The notes: generated from the letters alone by a model not told the origin. A DNA stretch of 64,000 nt from Butyricicoccus_A sp963601915 (GCA_963601915.1 CAVCGL010000007.1:1-64000); one strand, 5' to 3'; counted from the stretch's first letter, positions 44,276 to 52,763 are shown. Program-made: numbers and translations.

Positions 44276-46447
44276 ATGAAAGTTATCAAAAGAAATGGTG
44301 AAGAAGTCCCATTTGATTTATCGAAGATCGTCAATGCCGTGAAGGCTGCCAATCTTGAGGTTGAGCCGATTCATAGATTGAATGAGTATCAGATTCAGGC
44401 AGTTGCAGATACTGTGGAAAAGAAGCTGGAATCGCTGCCGCATATCACGCATGTGGAAGATGTGCAGGATATGGTAGAGATCGGTATCATGGAGATGCGC
44501 GGCTATGAAGTGGCACAGAAGTATGTGCGCTATCGGTATAAGCGGGAACTGGCTCGTAAATCGAACACGACAGACAATGAAATTCTGGCGCTGATTGACC
44601 ATTTGAATGAAAATGTCAAGCAGGAGAATTCCAACAAAAATCCGGTGATTAACTCGACCCAGCGCGATTACATGGCTGGTGAAGTGAGTAAGGATTTGAC
44701 GATGCGTGTGTTGCTGCCGGAAGATATTGTCAAGGCACATGAAGAGGGCATCATTCATTTCCATGACTCGGATTATTTTGCGCAGAAGGAACACAACTGC
44801 GACCTGATCAATCTGGAGGACATGCTGCAAAACGGCACGGTCATCAGCGAGACCATGATTGAAAAGCCGCACAGCTTCTTTACAGCATGTAATGTCACCA
44901 CGCAGATTGTTGCACAGGTTGCAAGTAATCAGTATGGCGGTCAGACCTTTACGCTGTCGCATTTGGCTCCGTTTGTTGACATTAGCCGTAAAAAAATTCG
45001 CAAGCAGGTCATCGAAGAACGCACAGCATGTGGAGACTCGCTGGATGACCGTATTGTCAATAAAGTCGTAGAAAGCCGCCTGAGAAGCGAAGTAAAGAGC
45101 GGTATTCAGACCATTCAGTACCAGCTGATTACGTTGATGACCTGTAACGGTCAGGCACCGTTTGTCACGATGTTTATGTATCTGGATGAAGTGCCGGAAG
45201 GTCAGGAACGAGATGACCTCGCCATGATTATCGAAGAGGTACTGCGCCAGCGTATGCAGGGTGTCAAGAACGAAAAGGGTATTTGGATTACGCCGGCATT
45301 CCCGAAGCTGATTTACGTGCTGGATGAAGATAATATCACTAAGGATTCCAAGTATTGGTATTTGACTGAATTGTCCGCAGAGTGCACAGCAAAGCGCATG
45401 GTACCGGATTATATTTCTGCCAAGGTGATGCGCTCGCTCAAGAAGGGCGATGTGTATCCGTGCATGGGCTGCCGCTCGTTCCTTACGGTAGAAGATAGCC
45501 AGCGCAAGCCGGATGGCTCCCGCAAGTATTACGGACGATTCAATCAGGGCGTTGTCACCATCAATCTGGTCGATGTTGCCTGCTCGTCTCACGGCGATAT
45601 GGATGCGTTCTGGAAGATTTACGAAGAACGACTGGATCTATGTCATCGTGCGCTGCGCTGCCGTCATGAGCGTCTGCTCGGCACCATTTCGGATGTCGCA
45701 CCGATTCTGTGGCAGAATGGCGCGCTGGCACGCTTGAAGAAGGGTGAGACCATTGATAAGCTGCTGTTTGGCGGTTATTCAACGATTTCGCTGGGATATG
45801 CCGGTTTGTGTGAGATGTGTGTACGCATGATTGGCAAGACACATACTTCGCCGGAAGGTAGAGACTTTGCACTGAAAGTCATGCAGAAGCTCAATGACAA
45901 GTGCAAGGAATGGTCGGAAGCAGAAAACATTAGCTATTCCGTATACGGCACGCCGATGGAATCCACGACATACAAGTTCGCGAAGTGCTTGCAGAAGCGT
46001 TTTGGCATCATTGAAGGTGTCACAGACAAGAATTACATCACAAACAGCTATCACGTACATGTTGCCGAGCACATTGATGCATTCAGCAAGCTGAAGTTTG
46101 AGTCGGAATTCCAGAAGCTGTCTCCGGGCGGTGCAATCAGCTATGTAGAGGTTCCGAATTTGCAGAATAACACCGAAGCGGTACTTGCTGTCATGCGCTT
46201 TATTTACGATAATATCATGTATGCCGAGCTGAACACAAAGAGCGACTACTGCGAAAAGTGTGGCTATGACGGTGAGATTCAGATCGTGACCGATAAGGAA
46301 GGCAAGCTGGTTTGGGAGTGCCCGAACTGCGGCAATCGTGATCAGAATCAGCTGTTTGTTGCCCGCAGAACCTGCGGATATATCGGCACACAGTTCTGGA
46401 ATCAGGGCAGAACACAGGAGATCAAGGATCGCGTCCTGCATCTGTAA
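44276..46447 (+). CDS. nrdD: Anaerobic ribonucleoside-triphosphate reductase NrdD
   Basis: 723 residues, glycyl radical enzyme making dNTPs without oxygen. An N-terminal ATP-cone (KVIKRNGEEVPFDLSKIVNAV) mediates dATP control. The C-terminus has the zinc site CEKCGYDG...CPNCGN and the glycyl radical loop RRTCGYIGTQFWNQGR. Start ATG 44276 follows GGAGGG; an ORF start 8 codons earlier lacks a ribosome binding site. Cotranscribed with nrdG. Confidence 0.96.
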   Translation: MKVIKRNGEEVPFDLSKIVNAVKAANLEVEPIHRLNEYQIQAVADTVEKKLESLPHITHVEDVQDMVEIGIMEMRGYEVAQKYVRYRYKRELARKSNTTDNEILALIDHLNENVKQENSNKNPVINSTQRDYMAGEVSKDLTMRVLLPEDIVKAHEEGIIHFHDSDYFAQKEHNCDLINLEDMLQNGTVISETMIEKPHSFFTACNVTTQIVAQVASNQYGGQTFTLSHLAPFVDISRKKIRKQVIEERTACGDSLDDRIVNKVVESRLRSEVKSGIQTIQYQLITLMTCNGQAPFVTMFMYLDEVPEGQERDDLAMIIEEVLRQRMQGVKNEKGIWITPAFPKLIYVLDEDNITKDSKYWYLTELSAECTAKRMVPDYISAKVMRSLKKGDVYPCMGCRSFLTVEDSQRKPDGSRKYYGRFNQGVVTINLVDVACSSHGDMDAFWKIYEERLDLCHRALRCRHERLLGTISDVAPILWQNGALARLKKGETIDKLLFGGYSTISLGYAGLCEMCVRMIGKTHTSPEGRDFALKVMQKLNDKCKEWSEAENISYSVYGTPMESTTYKFAKCLQKRFGIIEGVTDKNYITNSYHVHVAEHIDAFSKLKFESEFQKLSPGGAISYVEVPNLQNNTEAVLAVMRFIYDNIMYAELNTKSDYCEKCGYDGEIQIVTDKEGKLVWECPNCGNRDQNQLFVARRTCGYIGTQFWNQGRTQEIKDRVLHL

Positions 46448-46459
46448 GAGAGAATACAT

Positions 46460-46978
46460 ATGAATTATGCGACGATAAAATTTTATGATGTGGCAAACGG
46501 AACCGGTGTGCGCGTCAGCTTGTTTGTTTCCGGCTGTCGGCATCACTGCAAAGGCTGCTTCAATGCAGAGACATGGGACTTCGCCTATGGCGAACCGTAC
46601 ACGCAGGAGATAGAGGACAGCATCATAGAAGGTTTAAAACCGGATTATATCACGGGTCTGTCTTTGCTCGGCGGAGAACCGTTTGAGCCGGAGAATCAGC
46701 CTGCCTTGACGGCGCTGCTGCGGCGGGTTAAGACGGAACTGCCGGAAAAGACCGTCTGGTGTTATACGGGCTATACCTATGATACGGATTTGGCAGAAGG
46801 CGGCTCTGTGTTTACAGACGTCACTAAGGAAATGCTTTCGTATATTGATATTCTCGTAGATGGCGAATTTATCGAAGAACAACGAGATTTGATGCTGCGA
46901 TTCCGCGGCAGCCGCAACCAGCGCATTCTCACGCTGGAAAACGGAATTTGTACACAGATTGAAAGCTGTGAATCATGA
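46460..46978 (+). CDS. nrdG: Anaerobic ribonucleotide reductase activating protein NrdG
   Basis: 172 residues, radical SAM activase that forms the glycyl radical on NrdD. The cluster motif is CRHHCKGC (CxxxCxxC) near residue 27, and LLGGEPF follows. 12 bp after nrdD. Confidence 0.95.
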   Translation: MNYATIKFYDVANGTGVRVSLFVSGCRHHCKGCFNAETWDFAYGEPYTQEIEDSIIEGLKPDYITGLSLLGGEPFEPENQPALTALLRRVKTELPEKTVWCYTGYTYDTDLAEGGSVFTDVTKEMLSYIDILVDGEFIEEQRDLMLRFRGSRNQRILTLENGICTQIESCES

Positions 46979-46980
46979 TA

Positions 46981-47012
46981 AAAAGGCAGACACATGCGTG
47001 TCTGCCTTTTTG
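46981..47012 (+). terminator. Terminator after nrdG
   Basis: AAAAGGCAGACAC (46981-46993) pairs with GTGTCTGCCTTTT (46998-47010), ending in TTTTTGG. Confidence 0.88.
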
Positions 47013-47036
47013 GTTTCTAACTCTACGGAGCGTGGA

Positions 47037-47065
47037 TTGCTTTTCGTGAAAAGAACCTATATAAT
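47037..47065 (+). promoter_or_regulatory. Promoter of the flavoprotein gene
   Basis: TTGCTT (47037-47042), 17 bp, TATAAT (47060-47065). Confidence 0.78.
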
Positions 47066-47106
47066 GAGAAAAAATAATATAAAACGAATCTATAGGAGAC
47101 TTTCAC

Positions 47107-47781
47107 ATGAAATTTGTAGCATTTAATGGCAGCCCATCCAGTATGGAGAGCGCAACCAACCGAATCATGACGGCATTTTTAGACGGCGCATCACGTGCTG
47201 GGGTGGAAACAGAAATTTATCAGCTTGCAGAATACGAAATCCAGCAATGCAAAGGATGCTTTACTTGCTGGTTTCAAACACCGGGGACATGCGTCTTTCA
47301 TGATGACATGGAGAAATTATTGCGTGCATATATGTCTGCTGATGTAGTCTGTTTTGGCTCACCGGTCTTTTCTTGGAATATGACAGCACTGCTGAAAAAT
47401 TTTGTCGATCGTTTGATTCCATTAAAAAGTCCGATTGTTACGCAGCATAAGGGAAACTTTGATATGGAAGATACAGCCAAACGAGAACAGAAATATGTAG
47501 CCATTTCTAATTGCGGTTTTCCCGGAGAAAATAATTTCTCTGTGATACAAGCTGCATTTTCCTGCTGTCAGCCTTGCTTAGAGATTTATCGGAACTGCGG
47601 CAAGTTACTGCGTTCCAAACAAGAATCCGTACAGGACATCGTGTCGCAATATTTATCCGTCGTAGAACAGGCGGGATATGAATTGGCTTCTGAAGGATAT
47701 GTCTGTGATGAGACAAAACAAGATCTGTCTATGCCGCTGTTGTCTACACCAGAATATTTGCGCTTTTTAGGTATGGAATAA
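47107..47781 (+). CDS. NADPH-dependent FMN reductase-like flavoprotein
   Basis: 224 residues. The flavodoxin-like phosphate loop FNGSPSSMESATNRI lies at residues 5-19, and CKGCFTCWFQTPGTC (about 49-63) is the Cys pattern of iron-sulfur flavoprotein/NAD(P)H oxidoreductase relatives. GSPVFSWNMTALLKNFVDR binds the flavin ring. Cytoplasmic redox enzyme; substrate unknown. Monocistronic. Confidence 0.87.
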   Translation: MKFVAFNGSPSSMESATNRIMTAFLDGASRAGVETEIYQLAEYEIQQCKGCFTCWFQTPGTCVFHDDMEKLLRAYMSADVVCFGSPVFSWNMTALLKNFVDRLIPLKSPIVTQHKGNFDMEDTAKREQKYVAISNCGFPGENNFSVIQAAFSCCQPCLEIYRNCGKLLRSKQESVQDIVSQYLSVVEQAGYELASEGYVCDETKQDLSMPLLSTPEYLRFLGME

Positions 47782-47795
47782 ATTTATTGTCCCAT

Positions 47796-47813
47796 ACTAT
47801 GAAATTTCATAGT
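47796..47813. repeat. 18-bp perfect palindrome
   Basis: ACTATGAAATTTCATAGT, 12 bp upstream of the -35 of the next gene. It has no T run, so it looks more like a dimeric regulator site than a terminator, possibly for the DUF134 protein encoded next to it. Confidence 0.6.
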
Positions 47814-47824
47814 GTCGTGTTTGC

Positions 47825-47853
47825 TTGACGGGGCAACTGCACTGTGTTATTAT
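47825..47853 (+). promoter_or_regulatory. Promoter of the DUF134-NifX gene
   Basis: TTGACG (47825-47830), 17 bp, TATTAT (47848-47853). Confidence 0.75.
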
Positions 47854-47881
47854 CGACATATAACGAAAACGAGGTGATGGA

Positions 47882-48649
47882 ATGGCACGACCCAAGAGAA
47901 AACGAAGGGTATGTTGGGAGCCGGATTATATTCATTTCCAACCGGACGGCATTTCTCCACCAGAACAGATTACGTTGTCGGTAGATGAATACGAAGTGAT
48001 TCGGCTGGTGGATTTTGAGAAAAAAACGCATGAGGAAACGGCGCAGCAGATGCAGATTTCCCGCACCACTGTGACGGAAATTTATGAATCGGCGCGGTTT
48101 AAGCTGGCGGATTGTATCGTCAATGGTAAACAATTACAGATTGCGGGCGGATCGTATCAGCTGTGTCAGAAATGCGGCTGCAGCCGGAGAAACTCGTGCA
48201 GGACACAACAGCAAACACAGACAGTACTGCCACAGAAAGGAAATCAAACAATGAGAATTGCGGTAACGTATGAAAATGGACAGATTTTTCAGCATTTTGG
48301 ACACACAGAAGTATTTAAGATTTACGATGTAGAGAACGGCGTCGTTAAAAATTCCGTTATCGTTCCGACAAACGGCAGCGGACATGGTGCATTGGCGGGA
48401 TTTTTGTCGGAAAATAGCGTGAATACGCTGATTTGCGGAGGCATTGGCGGCGGTGCACAGATGGCACTGATGACGGCAGGCATTCAGTTGTATGGCGGCG
48501 TGACGGGGGATGCAGATGAAGCCGTACAGGCACTTCTGGCAGGTACACTGGGATATAATCCGAATGTACGCTGTTCGCATCATGACCATGAGCACGGCGA
48601 AGGTCATACCTGCGGAGATCATGGCTGTGGCAATCACGGCTGTCACTAA
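47882..48649 (+). CDS. DUF134 HTH domain fused to a NifX/NafY-type domain
   Basis: 255 residues. Residues 1-85 are a DUF134 helix-turn-helix (ARPKRKRRVC, VDEYEVIRLVDFEKKTHEETAQQM, SRTTVTEIYESARFKLA). A Cys-rich CQKCGCSRRNSC link follows. From about 124 a dinitrogenase iron-molybdenum cofactor biosynthesis-type domain begins (MRIAVTYENGQIFQHFGHTEVFKIY, GGIGGGAQMAL). The C-terminus is a His/Cys-rich metal tail. No nif genes are nearby, so a metal or iron-sulfur sensing role is more likely. A palindrome upstream may be its own operator. Confidence 0.88.
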   Translation: MARPKRKRRVCWEPDYIHFQPDGISPPEQITLSVDEYEVIRLVDFEKKTHEETAQQMQISRTTVTEIYESARFKLADCIVNGKQLQIAGGSYQLCQKCGCSRRNSCRTQQQTQTVLPQKGNQTMRIAVTYENGQIFQHFGHTEVFKIYDVENGVVKNSVIVPTNGSGHGALAGFLSENSVNTLICGGIGGGAQMALMTAGIQLYGGVTGDADEAVQALLAGTLGYNPNVRCSHHDHEHGEGHTCGDHGCGNHGCH

Positions 48650-48667
48650 ACTATGATAAACAGAGAA

Positions 48668-48700
48668 AATCCCCTGCAATGAACATGCAGGGGATTGTTT
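48668..48700. terminator. Shared terminator between convergent genes
   Basis: AATCCCCTGCA (48668-48678) pairs with TGCAGGGGATT (48686-48696), flanked by A/T runs on both sides. Confidence 0.82.
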
Positions 48701-48702
48701 AT

Positions 48703-49467
48703 TTAGCGAAGCACACACTTTCCGCAAGGCTCTAAACCGCGAGCCTTTGCTTCTGCCAAGGTGCAGGGATAATAGGTTCCTCTGCCACACGGATTGGCAT
48801 AGTGATATTTTTTGCCTGTTTCGGTGACATAAACGGTTTGGCTGTTTTCTTCGGTGGAAGAAGTATCTGTGCTGTTGCTGGCTTCTGATTGTTTAGCAGC
48901 AGCTTTTTCCGCAGCGGCCTTTTCGGCGGCAGCTTTTTCGGCAGCAGCTTTTTCAGCGGCGGCCTTTTCGGCAGCAGCTTTCGCTTGCTCAATGGCATCA
49001 ATAGATTTACCGACTTGTTCTATATTCGCCTTGGTACTATCGCTGTCAGCAGTATCCGAGCCGCGATAGACATATTTGGCAAGCTGTTCTGCGCTTTGTC
49101 CAAGAGTATAGTAATCTTGTTTCTCCGTATCGCCCTCATATTTATATTCCAATAACCAACCATAGTACATCATCTGCTCCGTGGTAGTGCTGTCCTTGAA
49201 ACAGTCGGTGTAGTTGGCTTTTATGTATTCATATGCAGTCGATATATCTTCGTCAGTCGCAGAATTGGCGGCATCCCGCGCCTTGCGCGCGATGGAATCG
49301 GCTTGTGCAGAGGTGTCGATATGTTCAGCGGAACCGTCTTGCTGTGAAGATGCCGCGGTTTGCGGTGTCGAAGATTTTGTATCAGCGGGCTCTGCGGTGC
49401 TTCCGCAGGCAGTCAGCACAATAGCGAGAAATAGTGATGCCAGAATGGTATGTATTCGCTTCTTCAT
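48703..49467 (-). CDS. Lipoprotein with KAAAE repeats and a C-terminal Cys motif
   Basis: 254 residues from ATG 49467. Lipobox LTAC (Cys22), a Ser/Thr/Ala-rich linker, a helical domain, six KAAAE-type repeats forming a single long helix, another linker, and a C-terminal module with YHYANPCGRGTYYPCTLAEAKARGLEPCGKC. That last module (tryptophan-free, three to four Cys) resembles the small Ada-like/nuclease-tail zinc motif often found at the end of secreted Gram-positive proteins. Surface role unknown. An in-frame upstream ATG at 49551 overlaps the promoter and is rejected. Confidence 0.78.
   Translation of the reverse strand: MKKRIHTILASLFLAIVLTACGSTAEPADTKSSTPQTAASSQQDGSAEHIDTSAQADSIARKARDAANSATDEDISTAYEYIKANYTDCFKDSTTTEQMMYYGWLLEYKYEGDTEKQDYYTLGQSAEQLAKYVYRGSDTADSDSTKANIEQVGKSIDAIEQAKAAAEKAAAEKAAAEKAAAEKAAAEKAAAKQSEASNSTDTSSTEENSQTVYVTETGKKYHYANPCGRGTYYPCTLAEAKARGLEPCGKCVLR
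48897..48986 (-). repeat. Six tandem 15-bp units coding KAAAE
   Basis: Degenerate 15-bp units (AAA/G GCN GCN GCN GAA) encode five KAAAE and one KAAAK. Third positions differ between copies, so the repeat is kept at protein level more than at DNA level. Confidence 0.85.
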
Positions 49468-49522
49468 AAAAATCCTCCCCCTGTCTTGCATGATAGAATG
49501 TATGGATATGTTTTGTAACAAT

Positions 49523-49551
49523 ATGGTATCATGATTTTTATGGTCTGTCAA
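49523..49551 (-). promoter_or_regulatory. Promoter of the KAAAE-repeat lipoprotein
   Basis: Minus strand TTGACA (49551-49546), 17 bp, TACCAT (49528-49523). Confidence 0.7.
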
Positions 49552-49589
49552 TTTTTGATAAAAACGCTCAGAAGACTTGAGTTTATATA

Positions 49590-49822
49590 TTATTTAACAG
49601 CATCCATCCACATTAATATCTTCTTGCAGTGTGGACAATGCCATGCAGGTTGCTCCGTAGCATATGGTAGTATAGAAACAGTTTCCCTAGACAAAAATCC
49701 TTTTATACCCGTCTTCTTTTTTTCTGCATCAGATGTAAATTCATATATATATGTGCTCCGCCTTGTGCATATCCTTCTACCGTTCCTTTTTCCATTTCAG
49801 TCTCACATATTAAACATTTCAT
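49590..49822 (-). pseudogene. Small zinc-ribbon protein gene out of frame at an (AT)5 tract
   Basis: From ATG 49822 (AAAGGAAG 6 bases upstream) the frame reads MKCLICETEMEKGTVEGYAQ and GGAHIYM, then stops early at 49703. The +1-shifted frame after the tract at 49743-49752 reads EFTSDAEKKKTGIKGFLSRE and ends PAWHCPHCKKILMWMDAVK at 49590. With (AT)4 in place of (AT)5 the two parts join as ...AHIYEFTSD..., giving a 76-residue protein with CxxC at both ends, like the DUF6487-type zinc ribbons. Either a recent mutation or a contingency (phase-variable) tract. Confidence 0.65.
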
Positions 49823-49925
49823 CTTAATCTTCCTTTCAGATCACACTTAGACTTAAAATAGTTTGTAAAATTCTGATTTGTCATATTAATTGTATCAGAT
49901 TATTATGTTTAATTCAAATATAATG

Positions 49926-49958
49926 AAAACCCGCCCTTTCCAACGAAAAGGCGGGTTT
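49926..49958 (-). terminator. Terminator of tRNA-Pro
   Basis: Minus strand AAACCCGCC pairs with GGCGGGTTTT, directly after the CCA end of the tRNA; the run ends in TTTT. Confidence 0.82.
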
Positions 49959-49959
49959 A

Positions 49960-50035
<76 letters not shown>

Positions 50036-50053
50036 AAACAACTTAGCTTATCT

Positions 50054-50082
50054 ATCATAGCACACTGTTTCCGGAAATGCAA
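50054..50082 (-). promoter_or_regulatory. Promoter of tRNA-Pro
   Basis: Minus strand TTGCAT (50082-50077), 17 bp, TATGAT (50059-50054). Confidence 0.72.
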
Positions 50083-50117
50083 GAAAAAATCTTCGACAGC
50101 GGAGAACAAGAGGAACT

Positions 50118-51119
50118 TTAGTGTGTTTCATCTTGCTTCCAGTACTCTGGTGTCACATCGCGGCCAAGATCCTGCAACATTTCGCGGTCACTGCGGATGG
50201 TTGCGCAGGCGACTGTTGTCAGCATATTGCCTGTAATCGTCGCGGATGCACCGGACTGAAAGGCGGTTTCGCCGTCATTGGTCAGCAGCGCGCGACCGGC
50301 GCCAAGACGAATATTTGCGAGCGGATTGATATAGCGGAAGAAAGCAACCGTGCGCAGGATGTCCTGCTCCGTCAACCTCGGCAAGTGCTCTAGCGGTGTG
50401 CCTGCAATTGGCATTAGCGCGTTGAGCGGAATCGAATCAATCCCCAATTCTGCCAGACTGACTGCCATGTCTAATCGATCTTCCCACGTTTCACCCATGC
50501 CAATGATACCACCGGAGCAAGCGCACATGCCCTCCGCCTTGACCTTTTTCAGGGTTTCTACTTTCATGTCATAGGTATGTGTGGTGCAGATATTGGGAAA
50601 ATTGCGGCGAGAGGTTTCGATGTTGTGGTGATAACTGGTCACACCGACTTCATGCAGGCGGTGCAGCTGCTCGGCAGATAAAAAGCCCATGGATGCGCAC
50701 AGGTCAATCTTGCAGTTCTTGTGCATGGTTTCATACGCGTGAATGGCTTTGTCAAACTCTTCGCCGGTCAGCGAGCGGCCGGAAGTGACGATAGAAAACC
50801 GGTCAACGCCTTCGCGCTCGTTCATCTGACAGGCTTCGATAATTTCCTGCTCCGGCAGAAAATCGTACACTTCGCACTGGGTATGATGATGCGCGGACTG
50901 CGCACAGTATTTGCAATCCTCTGGACAGCGGCCGCTTCTGCCGTTGATAATTGAGCAGAGATCTACTTTATCACCGATAAAATGGGCGCGAATTTGGTCA
51001 GCGCCTTTGCATAGTTCGTCGAGATCGCAGGTCAAAAAGAAGGAAAGATCATCCTCTCGTGTGATTCGTCTGCCGTTGATAATTTCTTGTGCCAGTGTCA
51101 ATGCGTCCATATCTTTCAC
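50118..51119 (-). CDS. bioB: Biotin synthase BioB
   Basis: 333 residues, radical SAM enzyme inserting sulfur into dethiobiotin. The motif GRCPEDCKYCAQS gives the SAM cluster cysteines, with further cluster ligands in YHHNIETSRRNFPNICTTH and the usual CSGGIIGMGETWEDR. The only biotin gene in the window; upstream bio genes are absent here, so the cell may salvage dethiobiotin or encode them elsewhere. A BirA-type operator precedes it. Confidence 0.95.
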   Translation of the reverse strand: MKDMDALTLAQEIINGRRITREDDLSFFLTCDLDELCKGADQIRAHFIGDKVDLCSIINGRSGRCPEDCKYCAQSAHHHTQCEVYDFLPEQEIIEACQMNEREGVDRFSIVTSGRSLTGEEFDKAIHAYETMHKNCKIDLCASMGFLSAEQLHRLHEVGVTSYHHNIETSRRNFPNICTTHTYDMKVETLKKVKAEGMCACSGGIIGMGETWEDRLDMAVSLAELGIDSIPLNALMPIAGTPLEHLPRLTEQDILRTVAFFRYINPLANIRLGAGRALLTNDGETAFQSGASATITGNMLTTVACATIRSDREMLQDLGRDVTPEYWKQDETH

Positions 51120-51127
51120 TCCTATGC

Positions 51128-51159
51128 TAGTAAACTGTTTTTATCCTACTAGTTTACTA
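51128..51159. promoter_or_regulatory. BirA-type operator of bioB
   Basis: Perfect 9-bp inverted repeat TAGTAAACT (51128-51136) and AGTTTACTA (51151-51159) with a 14-bp gap, matching the BirA pattern TTGTAAAC-N(14-16)-GTTTACAA apart from the outer bases. It abuts the -10 hexamer, so the bound repressor would cover the start site. It responds to biotin through biotinyl-AMP. Confidence 0.85.
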
Positions 51160-51187
51160 TTATACGAGCCGCGAGACGGAATGTCAA
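51159..51187 (-). promoter_or_regulatory. Promoter of bioB
   Basis: Minus strand TTGACA (51187-51182), 17 bp, TATAAT (51164-51159). Confidence 0.88.
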
Positions 51188-51222
51188 CTTGATTATTTTC
51201 TCGGTTTACAAGATGCGGCGGA

Positions 51223-52098
51223 TTATTCGTGATGCAGCACTTGCTCGGTGATTTTTTTACCGGTCGGTGTGGCAGCCAGTCCGCCCAAACCGGTTTCACG
51301 CAGGCTTGCCGGAAGGGTATCACCAACTTCTCCCATCGTATCAATCACTTCATCTGCCGGAATATGGGAGGTGATACCGGCAAGCGCCATATTGGCAGCG
51401 CTGACTGCATTGACTGCGCCAATGACATTGCGTTTGACGCATGGAATTTCCACGAGACCGGCGACAGGATCACAGACCAAACCGAGCAGATTGCCCAGCG
51501 ACATCGCAAACGCATGGGAGCACTGTTCTGCGGTTCCGCCTAAAATATGCGTCAGAGCAGCGGCTGCCATCGCGCTGGCGGTGCCGATCTCAGCCTGACA
51601 TCCGCCTTCTGCACCGGCGACATTGGCGCGCGTTGCCGTGACTTGTCCGAAGCCCGCGGCAATATACAAGGCCTGTAAGATTACTTCTGTGTCCAGTTCT
51701 TTTTCTTCTGCGAGTGGAAGGAGTACGGCAGGGAGAACACCGCAGCTTCCGGCGGTTGGCGCGGCGACAATGCGCTTCATACAGGCATTGCACTCTGCGA
51801 CCTTGAGTGCCTCTTCAATCACACGGAGAAGGTAGGTGCCGCCGATCAATGTACCGGCTTGGGCTGCCAATCGGAGCTTTTCTGCGTCACCACCGATTAA
51901 ACCGCTGTTGGAACGGTCGGAAGCACAATACTGTTCGCTGGATTGCTGCATCGCTTCCCACAGTGTTTCAATCTGACGATGAGATGCCTCTGGAGAGTAA
52001 TTGTTTTCCTGACAATCATCCTCGCAGATGACGGTATACAGCGGCTTTTGTGCTGTTTTTGCGGCTTCCAGCATGGAAGCGATACTGGGAAAGCTCAT
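51223..52098 (-). CDS. sdaAA: L-serine dehydratase, iron-sulfur-dependent, alpha subunit
   Basis: 291 residues. Together with the beta subunit it deaminates L-serine to pyruvate with a 4Fe-4S cluster. Cluster cysteines fit in the conserved APTAGSCGVLPAVL, GAEGGCQAEIG and CDPVAGLVEIPCVKRN segments. Its start overlaps the end of the beta gene by 4 bases. Confidence 0.94.
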   Translation of the reverse strand: MSFPSIASMLEAAKTAQKPLYTVICEDDCQENNYSPEASHRQIETLWEAMQQSSEQYCASDRSNSGLIGGDAEKLRLAAQAGTLIGGTYLLRVIEEALKVAECNACMKRIVAAPTAGSCGVLPAVLLPLAEEKELDTEVILQALYIAAGFGQVTATRANVAGAEGGCQAEIGTASAMAAAALTHILGGTAEQCSHAFAMSLGNLLGLVCDPVAGLVEIPCVKRNVIGAVNAVSAANMALAGITSHIPADEVIDTMGEVGDTLPASLRETGLGGLAATPTGKKITEQVLHHE

Positions 52099-52763
52099 GA
52101 CGGTTCCTCCTGATTAAAGATCGTAATTTTTTGAATGCCATCAATGTGAGACAGCCATTGCTCAATATCGGTTGGGATGGGCTGATCGCATTCTAAAATC
52201 ATGACTGCATAGCCGCCTTGCGCATTGCGAAATAGCTGCATCGTGGCAATGTTCACATGTCTCTGCATCAGAGCAGAGGTGACAGCAGCGACATGACCCG
52301 GCGTGTCCTGATTGTGCACAATGAGTGTGTTGTGCTCGCCGGAAAAGTTGGCTTCAATGCCGTCAATCGAGCTGACGCGAATGCGACCGCCGCCGATACT
52401 CTCGGCAACGACATCCAGCGTGCGGCCGCTGATGCCGGTTAACTGCAGCCGAGCTGTGTTTGGATGCGCATTGCGCAGCTGTACTGTGGAAAACGTGAAG
52501 GACAGGCCTTCCTGCTCCGCAATGGCGTAGCTGTTTGGAATACGCAAGTCATCCGGCTGCATCCCGAGCAGACCGGCAATCAGCGCACAGTCTGTGCCGT
52601 GTCCGTGACCTGTGAGAGCAAAGCTGCCGTGCAGAGAAATATCTGCGTGCACCGGCGCTTCACCGAGCAGCTTGCGGGCAGTGAGCCCGATGCGCACCGC
52701 ACCGGCGGTATGGCTGCTGGAAGGCCCTACCATAATAGGGCCTAGAATATCAAACAAACGCAT
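52095..52763 (-). CDS. sdaAB: L-serine dehydratase, iron-sulfur-dependent, beta subunit
   Basis: 222 residues from ATG 52763 (AAGGAGG upstream). GPIMVGPSSSHTAGAVRIG is the family motif; the C-terminal third (about 150-220) is an ACT domain (NTLIVHNQDTPGHVAAV). An in-frame start 15 codons earlier would overlap the leader hairpin and is rejected. First gene of the two-gene operon. Confidence 0.94.
   Translation of the reverse strand: MRLFDILGPIMVGPSSSHTAGAVRIGLTARKLLGEAPVHADISLHGSFALTGHGHGTDCALIAGLLGMQPDDLRIPNSYAIAEQEGLSFTFSTVQLRNAHPNTARLQLTGISGRTLDVVAESIGGGRIRVSSIDGIEANFSGEHNTLIVHNQDTPGHVAAVTSALMQRHVNIATMQLFRNAQGGYAVMILECDQPIPTDIEQWLSHIDGIQKITIFNQEEPS

Noticed and set aside
48897..48986. CRISPR-like or VNTR array
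   Set aside because: The 15-bp units are adjacent with no spacers, in frame, and vary at third positions; they are a coding repeat.
49531..49827. Plus-strand ORF of about 98 codons
   Set aside because: It is antisense to the slipped zinc-ribbon gene, has no ribosome binding site and low-complexity sequence.
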